From Anaerolineales bacterium (GTDB taxonomy: Bacteria > Chloroflexota > Anaerolineae > Anaerolineales > Villigracilaceae), in NCBI GenBank assembly GCA_025966435.1, contig JAICRQ010000137.1, forward strand, positions 1-8,177: 8,177 nt of DNA. The letters are read 5' to 3'. The translations under genes and the position numbers were made by a program. A model generated the notes under the pieces. That model had not been told where the DNA came from. It did not search any database and saw only the letters and a list, made by a program, of their open reading frames with translations. Shown here piece by piece: positions 1-4,631 of this stretch (positions are counted from its first letter, which is position 1; each line of letters begins with the position of its first letter).

Positions 1-710
1 TCGGGCTTGATCAGTTCTCCGACGTCGTTCATCACACCCACGCGGGCATACTTGATAAAGAAAGGAGTCCCAAAGCTAAGCCCGGCATTCTGCACGCCCT
101 GCTTAATGACGGGGAGGATCTGGCGCAAGTTGGCTTCGATCGCTGCGGCAGAAAGTCCATCGCCAACACAGAGCTGGATGTTGACATTCTTCTGGCACTT
201 TTCATTGATTATACGTTTTGCATCGTCATTGAGCAAACGTCCGAGGTCCGGGCGCAATAGATATTCCTGCTTGCCGCCGGTAACCTTGGTTTGGACAGTG
301 AAGAGATTGAACTGGTCCAGCAACTTTTGATCCACGTCACGGTAGAGAGCATCCTGCGTCACAGCATGGTCGCCCTGGAAGAGCAATAAGGAGGCAGTAC
401 TATAACGCGGACCTGCGCGTCCCACGCCAATTCGTGCGGTCGTGGAATCCATCAATGCCCGCAAACCATTTGCGTCTTTGGGATTCTTGACGCGAGCCTT
501 GTAGCGATTTTCAGCAAGCGTCGGGTCGGGGAGATCAATTTGAAGATTGGAGACTGGAGACTGTGCGCGAGGTTTGACGGGAACCGCGGAGGGCGTGGGT
601 GATTGCTTCGTCTCTCCGCTCCTCGCAACGACATCAGTCCGTACGGCTCCAGAAACCTGAAGCTCGCGGACTATCGCATCCACAATCGCGGCAAGTTTGG
701 CGTCATCCAT
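1..710 (-). CDS. eutC: Ethanolamine ammonia-lyase small (beta) subunit, C-terminus cut by window edge
   Basis: EutC pairs with EutB to form adenosylcobalamin-dependent ethanolamine ammonia-lyase (ethanolamine to acetaldehyde plus ammonia). The frame is open from ATG at 710 to the left edge, giving 236 residues of a family usually near 290-300, so roughly the last 60 are outside. The start is set by GGAG at 717-720, six bases upstream of the ATG. A short N-terminal helical segment (1-24) is followed by a low-complexity linker (about 25-60) and then the conserved core: TARIGVGRAGPR (91-102), RPDLGR (153-158), GDGLSAAAIEAN (183-194) and GTPFFIKYARV (214-224), all matching EutC landmarks. The linker is odd: residues 27-37 and 50-57 are encoded by sequence resembling two dispersed repeats. 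The core frame is undamaged, so this looks functional. It lies 96 bases downstream of eutB and is its natural cotranscript. Confidence 0.95.
   Translation of the reverse strand, partial: MDDAKLAAIVDAIVRELQVSGAVRTDVVARSGETKQSPTPSAVPVKPRAQSPVSNLQIDLPDPTLAENRYKARVKNPKDANGLRALMDSTTARIGVGRAGPRYSTASLLLFQGDHAVTQDALYRDVDQKLLDQFNLFTVQTKVTGGKQEYLLRPDLGRLLNDDAKRIINEKCQKNVNIQLCVGDGLSAAAIEANLRQILPVIKQGVQNAGLSFGTPFFIKYARVGVMNDVGELIKP
545..563. repeat. Short GGAGACT tandem-type repeat inside the eutC linker
   Basis: The plus strand reads GATTGGAGACTGGAGACTG, two near-identical units of the form (GATT/GACT)GGAGACT. On the coding strand it gives the peptide QSPVSNLQ (EutC residues 50-57). Longer arrays of GATTGGAGATTGGAGA-type units, translating as QSPISNLQ-like peptides, are common dispersed sequences in some Chloroflexota and cyanobacterial genomes (from memory). 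Only about two units are present, so chance resemblance is possible. Confidence 0.45.
601..632. repeat. Single arm of the CATTGCGAG/GAAGCAATC palindromic repeat, in frame inside eutC
   Basis: The plus strand begins GATTGCTTCG (601-610), identical to the first ten bases of the right arm of the intergenic repeat at 779-804, and ends CCTCGCAACGAC (621-632), one base different from the CCTCGCAATG that closes the copies outside genes. It therefore looks like one arm of the same repeat without its partner. It encodes VVARSGETKQS (EutC residues 27-37) in the linker between the N-terminal helix and the catalytic core, a place where extra residues would be tolerated. Confidence 0.7.
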
Positions 711-728
711 AAAATTCTCCATTTAATG

Positions 729-804
729 TCATTGCGAGGAGCGTTTGTTGCGACGAAGCAATCCCCCTGCTTACAGGAGATTGCTTCGCTCCGCTCGCAA
801 TGAC
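729..804. repeat. Long palindromic dispersed repeat in the eutB-eutC spacer
   Basis: GTCATTGCGAG (729-739) pairs perfectly with CTCGCAATGAC (794-804), CGAAGCAATC (754-763) pairs perfectly with GATTGCTTCG (779-788), and CCTG (766-769) pairs with CAGG (774-777) around a CTTA loop. The left arm carries about ten extra bases between the two paired blocks. The element fills most of the 96-base spacer, ends two bases from the eutB stop codon and leaves the eutC ribosome-binding site free. No T-run follows on the transcribed side, so it is not a typical intrinsic terminator; a REP/MITE-like hairpin in the mRNA is the best description. Confidence 0.85.
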
Positions 805-806
805 AC

Positions 807-2174
807 TTAACGTTTCAAAAAGAAAGAAGGGTCGCCCGCTCTTTCCGTGAGCACACCATCTTTCATCAAGCCCAGATCTACCATCCACGTTTCGAACTCC
901 GGCGCGGGACGCAGCTTGAATAGCTGGCGCAGCGTGGGAGCATCATGGAACGAGGTGGATTGGTACGAGAGCATAGAGTCATCACCCATCGGCAAGCCCA
1001 TGAAGTAATTACAGCCAGCAGCGGTCAGCATCACCGCCAGATTCTCGATCGCATTCTGATCGGCGCGAGCGTGATTGGTGTAGCAGGCATCGCAGCCCAT
1101 CGGAATGCCCGTTAGCTTGCCCATGAAATGATCCTCGAGTCCCGCTCGCTGGATCTGGCGAGCGTCATAAAGATATTCCGGGCCGATAAAGCCCACGACG
1201 GTGTTGACCTGATACGGATGATAGCGTTTGGCAAAGCCATAACAGCGCGCCTCGAGCACAAGCTGATCCCAACCGTTGTGAGCGTCGGCGGAAAGCTCGG
1301 AACCCTGCCCCGTTTCAAAGTACATGAAGTTCGGGCCCTCGGGGAAGCAATATTTTTTCGCCATCTCGTAGGCTTCGTCAATCATGCCAACCGATATGCC
1401 AAACGAATCATTTCCCTTTTGCGAACCCGCAAGAGATTGGAAAACAAGCCCGACTGGCGAGCCTGATTGCATACATTTCATTTGAGTCGTAACATGCGCG
1501 AGCAAACAATTTTGCGTGGGTATGTTCCAGGTCTTGATGACATCATAGGTCATGTCGAGCAGGCGCGCAACCGAGCCGTATGAATCATCGACCGGGTTGA
1601 TGCCAATCACCGAATCGCCAGAGCCGTATGACAGGCCTTCATAGATTTCGGCACGGATACCTTCAGGTGAGTCTGTGGGATGGTTGGGTTGGTTGCGAGA
1701 GGAGAGAGTTCCGGGCGCGCCAATTGTGTTATTGCAATGCGCGCTCACCGGAATCTTCTTCGCCGCATACATCAGATCGAGATTCGACATCAGCTTGGTA
1801 ACGCCGGCAATCATCTCAGCAGTGATTCCATTCGAAATGCGGCGGATCATGTCGGCGGAGGTTGTGTCGGCAAGAAGCCATTCGCGAAACTCTCCAACCG
1901 TCCAGTCTTTGATCTCGTTGTAGATCGATTCATCGACGGCATCCATGATGAGACGGGTAATCTCATCTTGCTCATACGGTACGGCAGGGTTATCGTGCAG
2001 AACCCACAACGGCACTTCGGCAAGGACAAGTTTCGCCGCGACGCGCTCGGCAGCGGTCTCGGCACTCACGCCCGCGAGCCGGTCCCCGGATTTCTCCTCG
2101 TTGGCTTTCCCCATCAGAAGGCGGATATCCGGGAATTCGTAGGTTTTGCCGTGCAGTTTGGTTCGGAGGAGCAT
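807..2174 (-). CDS. eutB: Ethanolamine ammonia-lyase large (alpha) subunit
   Basis: EutB is the catalytic TIM-barrel subunit of adenosylcobalamin-dependent ethanolamine ammonia-lyase, producing acetaldehyde and ammonia. The protein of 455 residues from ATG 2174 is the usual family length. Residues that contact substrate in the E. coli enzyme are present at the same numbers: Arg160 and Gln162 (SSRNQPN), Asn193 (GINPV), Glu287 (FETGQGS) and Asp362 (GCDACYTNH). Other landmarks are LAHVTTQ, VVGFIGPEYLY, GLEDHFMGKL and the ending RAGDPSFF. An in-frame TTG further upstream at 2204 is rejected as start because AAAAGGT (2181-2187) sits six bases before the ATG and homologues begin at MLLRTKL-like sequence. 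It lies 49 bases after the OsmC-like gene and 96 bases before eutC. Nothing suggests loss of activity. Confidence 0.98.
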   Translation of the reverse strand: MLLRTKLHGKTYEFPDIRLLMGKANEEKSGDRLAGVSAETAAERVAAKLVLAEVPLWVLHDNPAVPYEQDEITRLIMDAVDESIYNEIKDWTVGEFREWLLADTTSADMIRRISNGITAEMIAGVTKLMSNLDLMYAAKKIPVSAHCNNTIGAPGTLSSRNQPNHPTDSPEGIRAEIYEGLSYGSGDSVIGINPVDDSYGSVARLLDMTYDVIKTWNIPTQNCLLAHVTTQMKCMQSGSPVGLVFQSLAGSQKGNDSFGISVGMIDEAYEMAKKYCFPEGPNFMYFETGQGSELSADAHNGWDQLVLEARCYGFAKRYHPYQVNTVVGFIGPEYLYDARQIQRAGLEDHFMGKLTGIPMGCDACYTNHARADQNAIENLAVMLTAAGCNYFMGLPMGDDSMLSYQSTSFHDAPTLRQLFKLRPAPEFETWMVDLGLMKDGVLTERAGDPSFFLKR

Positions 2175-2180
2175 TGAGTT

Positions 2181-2187
2181 ACCTTTT
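2181..2187 (-). promoter_or_regulatory. Ribosome-binding site of eutB
   Basis: The minus strand reads AAAAGGT six bases before ATG 2174. It decides the start in favour of this ATG over the upstream TTG at 2204, and it abuts the purine-rich repeat that fills the rest of the spacer. Confidence 0.6.
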
Positions 2188-2218
2188 AACCACGAAGGAC
2201 ACAAAGGTGCACAAAGGA
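2187..2218. repeat. CCACGAAGGACACAAAGG-type dispersed repeat in the OsmC-eutB spacer
   Basis: The plus strand reads TAACCACGAAGGACACAAAGG followed by TGCACAAAGGA: three iterations of a CAC(G/A)AAGG unit. Read on the plus strand it encodes NHEGHKG, a peptide that recurs as spurious small ORFs in several environmental bacterial genomes (from memory). It occupies most of the 49-base gap between the OsmC-like stop codon and the eutB ribosome-binding site. Confidence 0.65.
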
Positions 2219-2223
2219 TGAGG

Positions 2224-2640
2224 TCAGATTTTCGCGACTTCGATTTGCCTCAGCACTACCGGCGTTCCGAGGCGCAATGTGTTTTGAATTTCAGCTACGG
2301 TATCCGTAAATGTCATCAATTCGCGGATTTCTTCTTCACTGGCTGGGGCAAACACCTTAGCTCGATACGTCACATTTTTCGCGGGTTCACCTTCTGCACC
2401 GAAGTCGCCGTTCACTTCCACTTCAACGCGTTCCACTTTAATATTTCGTTTCGCGGCTTCGCGGTATATGTCATTGCAGTAGCAGGTGGCTAATGCTAGG
2501 AACAATAACTCGCCTCCGTTCGCACTAGAACCATAGCCCGTTGACCTGGAAGGGATGGTGATGGAGTGAATGTGTTCGTTCGTTTGTAACGTTATCTGGT
2601 GGTTGTCCTTGCTGTTTTCAACTTTTGCGGTTATTTTCAT
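2224..2640 (-). CDS. OsmC/Ohr-family protein with atypical cysteine pattern
   Basis: The 138-residue protein has the OsmC-like fold signature: N-terminal beta strands (MKITAKVENS to SITIPSR), a glycine-rich turn STGYGSSANGGELL (33-46), the central helix LALATCYCNDIYREAAKRN (48-66), then VERVEVEVNGDF and a C-terminal helix-strand region. Classical OsmC/Ohr peroxiredoxins use one cysteine in the central helix and a second in the C-terminal half. Here Cys53 and Cys55 form a C-x-C in the central helix and the second position falls in NTLRLGTPV with no cysteine, so canonical thiol-peroxidase chemistry is doubtful. The start is ATG 2640; the frame continues upstream only by reading into a dispersed repeat. 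The ribosome-binding site (GGAAAA) is weak. Its place between eutA and eutB suggests co-expression with the lyase; its role there is unknown. Confidence 0.85.
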   Translation of the reverse strand: MKITAKVENSKDNHQITLQTNEHIHSITIPSRSTGYGSSANGGELLFLALATCYCNDIYREAAKRNIKVERVEVEVNGDFGAEGEPAKNVTYRAKVFAPASEEEIRELMTFTDTVAEIQNTLRLGTPVVLRQIEVAKI

Positions 2641-2654
2641 AATTTTCCAGGCAT

Positions 2655-2779
2655 GGCATTGCGAGGAGGCGTTCTGTGCCGACGAAGCAATCTGCACTCA
2701 ACAGGAGACACTGGCACCGCACGCCAGTGCAGGTGTTGCTTCGCGCCCTCGCCGTTTGCGGCTGGGGGCTCGCAATGAC
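2655..2779. repeat. Long palindromic dispersed repeat in the eutA-OsmC spacer
   Basis: This is a second, longer copy of the palindromic element. CATTGCGAG (2657-2665) pairs with CTCGCAATG (2769-2777), GAAGCAA (2684-2690) with TTGCTTC (2735-2741), CTGCACT (2692-2698) with AGTGCAG (2726-2732), and an alternative apical stem CACTGGC (2709-2715) with GCCAGTG (2723-2729) around a seven-base loop. The two inner stems overlap, so only one can form at a time. The element fills most of the 148-base spacer. Reading into it from the OsmC-like start gives QIASSAQNASSQC, an artefactual N-terminal extension. Confidence 0.85.
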
Positions 2780-2788
2780 AGAAACCGA

Positions 2789-4228
2789 TTAATGATAAAA
2801 AATCAACGTTTTTACGCTCAGCGGGACAACACGTCCATCCATGAGCGGGGTACCGATGTCGATGTAATCGCCTTCGGATAAGCCAACCTGGTCGATCACA
2901 AGCAAGGAACGCGAAGGGTCAAGTCCCTTCACCGTTTGACCGAGTGCCTGAGCATAATCGCGCTCGATGATGGCAATCAGAGGTCGATCGGTCGGCATGG
3001 TGTCGGCGAAATCCTTCAAACCAGTAGCGAGCTGCGTGAGCGATTCGTAGTCCAGGGAGCGGTCAAGTTCGAGGGCAACGGCGAACGGATCGGTGGCGAG
3101 ATTCACATCCCAGCGCGTGACAACTTCCCCAATACTCCTCGAAACAGAGCCAGGCTCGAGGGAAGAGGGAAGAATGGGACGAATCACCGGCACATTCTTC
3201 AATGGCAGAATCTCTCTCTCTGCCCAGATCGTCGAGCCAGAAAGGGTCACCGTTTGCGTGCTGGCTCCAAGGACGGTCGCACGCACAGTTTCCGCTGGCG
3301 GCACGATTGTATACGTGTTCAACACTGAATGATGTCGGAGGGACTCTGCTAGCAGAGGACCGACATCATCATGTCGCGTTACATCGCTCACGGAGTTGAT
3401 CGTGATTGGATTGTAGTAATAATGCCCGATGCCGCCTGACAACATTAAAATAGAACCCTTTCCTGATTCGCCGACCGGCGGCGTGAGATAGATCTTCTGC
3501 GCCAGCGGCGAGGATGTCCCTTCGATCAGTTCAACGGTCATATCTGCCATGCGGTCGCTAAAGCGCCGTAAATCTTCCAGCGACGGCGCGTCTCCAATCT
3601 CTAATCTTAGCGCAATATCGGCCAGGATATGTCGCGCAGGCTCCGCAACATGCCTCACCCTGCCCGTCAAGCTCTCAATTTCCAGAATCCGCCCGCCGTA
3701 GTTCATCGCCGCGGCGCCGATCAGGTTTCCGCTACGAAAGGTTGCGCTGTTGGCACTGCCGCCGCCAATATCCACATTCGTTACGACGGCATAATTCTTC
3801 TGCGAGTATTCCGCCGCGCCCGCGCCTTTACCGGCGATCAGGCTCTCTACATTCGGTCCCGCCACGCTGACCACAAACTCCCCCGCAAGTCCGGAAAGCG
3901 CCCGCAGAATTTCATCCGCATTCTTTTTCTTAGCGGTTTCGCCGGTAATGATGACGGCGCCGGTTTCTACCTGGTTAGGGTTTATCCCTGCGGCTGCATA
4001 CTCACGCCGAACGATTTGATTTAACCGGTCGGCATCGATGGTTTCGGCATCGATCAACGGCGTGAACACGATCGGGCTCTGGTAAATGACGTTTCGATCG
4101 GTGATATCAATGCGCGGGATTTGCCCGGGACGCGACACATCCTGCAAATTGAGGCGTGAAAAGATGATTTGCGTAGTGGTCGTTCCAACATCCACACCGA
4201 CAGAGAGAAGGTCTCGGGAATCACTCAT
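2789..4228 (-). CDS. eutA: Ethanolamine ammonia-lyase reactivating factor EutA
   Basis: EutA is an ATP-dependent chaperone-like factor of the actin/Hsp70/hexokinase fold that swaps damaged or adenosyl-less cobalamin out of EutBC so that adenosylcobalamin can rebind. The protein has 479 residues, close to the family norm. The phosphate-1 loop is VGVDVGTTTTQIIF (10-23), the second nucleotide motif is VDIGGGSAN (152-160), and an adenosine-type loop LSGGIGHYY lies at 263-271. ITGETAKKKNA (94-104), GPNVESLIAGKGAGA (124-138), DVGPLLAESL (288-297) and LSGSTIWAE (329-337) are typical EutA segments. The start is ATG 4228; no clear Shine-Dalgarno sequence precedes it, and the upstream spacer is almost entirely an inverted repeat, so translation may depend on structure or on upstream ribosomes. 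It follows eutN by 58 bases. An unusually strong hairpin lies inside the gene at 3329-3369. Confidence 0.96.
   Translation of the reverse strand: MSDSRDLLSVGVDVGTTTTQIIFSRLNLQDVSRPGQIPRIDITDRNVIYQSPIVFTPLIDAETIDADRLNQIVRREYAAAGINPNQVETGAVIITGETAKKKNADEILRALSGLAGEFVVSVAGPNVESLIAGKGAGAAEYSQKNYAVVTNVDIGGGSANSATFRSGNLIGAAAMNYGGRILEIESLTGRVRHVAEPARHILADIALRLEIGDAPSLEDLRRFSDRMADMTVELIEGTSSPLAQKIYLTPPVGESGKGSILMLSGGIGHYYYNPITINSVSDVTRHDDVGPLLAESLRHHSVLNTYTIVPPAETVRATVLGASTQTVTLSGSTIWAEREILPLKNVPVIRPILPSSLEPGSVSRSIGEVVTRWDVNLATDPFAVALELDRSLDYESLTQLATGLKDFADTMPTDRPLIAIIERDYAQALGQTVKGLDPSRSLLVIDQVGLSEGDYIDIGTPLMDGRVVPLSVKTLIFYH
3329..3369. other. Strong nested hairpin within the eutA coding sequence
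   Basis: ATGATGTCGG (3329-3338) and CCGACATCAT (3360-3369) are perfect 10-bp complements, and between them CTCTGCTAGCAGAG (3344-3357) is a perfect 14-base palindrome. Together they form a nearly continuous stem with a small internal bulge. The segment encodes EutA residues 287-301 (DDVGPLLAESLRHHS), which belong to a conserved part of the protein, so it is not an inserted repeat but a codon-level structure. Possible roles are an mRNA pause or processing site; chance cannot be excluded. Confidence 0.55.
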
Positions 4229-4238
4229 AAGGCAAAAG

Positions 4239-4285
4239 AATTACCAATTACTAATTACGGAACTAGCAAATAGTAATTGGTAATT
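4239..4285. repeat. Perfect 15-bp inverted repeat (TAATTGGTAATT type) in the eutN-eutA spacer
   Basis: AATTACCAATTACTA (4239-4253) is the exact complement of TAGTAATTGGTAATT (4271-4285), with a 17-base loop. It occupies 47 of the 58 bases between the eutN stop and the eutA start. The AT-rich stem is followed on the transcribed strand by CTTTTG, too poor a T-run for a confident terminator. Translated forms of this sequence (NYQLLIT) are recurrent spurious peptides in repeat-rich Chloroflexota and cyanobacterial genomes (from memory), so a dispersed repeat is likely. Confidence 0.8.
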
Positions 4286-4286
4286 A

Positions 4287-4574
4287 TCACTTCCTATACG
4301 TGACCTCTCCGCCCAATTCCAGTGAGTCGATGACGCCCACAATGACTGCGTCCACCGGCGCGTTATCGGTTTGCGAGGTAAAACGAGCAGATGACCCATC
4401 GGTAATGAGCACCAGGTCCCCCGCCCCGGCACTAACGGTGTCCACAGCAACGAAAGGCTCGCCGGTCATATTCCCCGTTGTGTCCGTCTTACGGACGATG
4501 AGCAGCTTGCGCCCGCGTATAGATTCGTCTTTAATCGTCGAAACGGTCGAACCGATGACAAGCGCGATTTGCAT
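4287..4574 (-). CDS. eutN: EutN/CcmL-family bacterial microcompartment vertex protein
   Basis: This 95-residue protein belongs to the pentameric EutN/CcmL/PduN family (BMC-P) that caps the vertices of microcompartment shells. It starts MQIALVIGSTVST and continues with the family features RGRKLLIV (20-27), a central FVAVDTVSAGAGD (41-53) and GSSAR (60-64), and PVDAVIVGVIDSLEL (73-87). The start ATG 4574 is preceded by GGAG with a good spacing. It begins the eut block, 57 bases downstream of the fused flavoprotein, and is followed by eutA. In ethanolamine systems a shell would contain EutBC and the acetaldehyde it produces. No hexameric shell protein (EutM, EutL, EutS type) is in the window, so whether a complete compartment exists cannot be decided from here. 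Confidence 0.93.
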   Translation of the reverse strand: MQIALVIGSTVSTIKDESIRGRKLLIVRKTDTTGNMTGEPFVAVDTVSAGAGDLVLITDGSSARFTSQTDNAPVDAVIVGVIDSLELGGEVTYRK

Positions 4575-4605
4575 GTTTGCTCCAACAATGAGATTGGACT
4601 GTCTC

Positions 4606-4626
4606 GGTAAACGGGTTTACTTTACC
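4606..4626. promoter_or_regulatory. Operator-like inverted repeat between the flavoprotein gene and eutN
   Basis: GTAAAC GG GTTTAC (4607-4620) is an inverted repeat of two perfect 6-bp arms with a two-base centre, and GGTAAA (4606-4611) is repeated in inverted form as TTTACC (4621-4626). The layout recalls operators of LacI-type or similar dimeric regulators, although the centre is GG rather than the CG those usually have. It lies in the 57-base spacer at the junction between the glp and eut genes, where a promoter for eutN onward would be expected. I could not identify convincing -35/-10 boxes. Confidence 0.35.
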
Positions 4627-4631
4627 ATAAC

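Noticed and set aside
1..710. eutC as a pseudogene disrupted by repeats
   Set aside because: The frame is open throughout and all core motifs visible in the window are intact; the repeats lie in frame in a linker.
1680..2177. Plus-strand open frame of 165 codons opposite eutB
   Set aside because: It is the antisense shadow of a clearly conserved eutB sequence, has no recognisable domain and no plausible start context.
2175..2204. Upstream TTG start for eutB adding ten residues
   Set aside because: The extension encodes repeat sequence, and the ATG at 2174 has a ribosome-binding site and fits family length, with active-site numbering identical to E. coli EutB.
2641..2697. Upstream extension of the OsmC-like protein (MQIASSAQNASSQC...)
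   Set aside because: The extension is translated palindromic repeat; the family-like sequence begins at the ATG at 2640.
729..2779. CRISPR-like array made of the repeated CATTGCGAG elements
   Set aside because: Copies are far apart, of unequal length, palindromic in themselves and separated by whole genes rather than by short spacers.
3629..4024. Plus-strand open frame of 131 codons opposite eutA
   Set aside because: It is antisense to conserved EutA motifs; arginine-, alanine- and proline-rich composition is typical of shadow frames.
4239..4285. Rho-independent terminator between eutN and eutA
   Set aside because: The stem is AT-rich and followed by CTTTTG rather than a run of T; a full terminator there would also separate genes of the same pathway.
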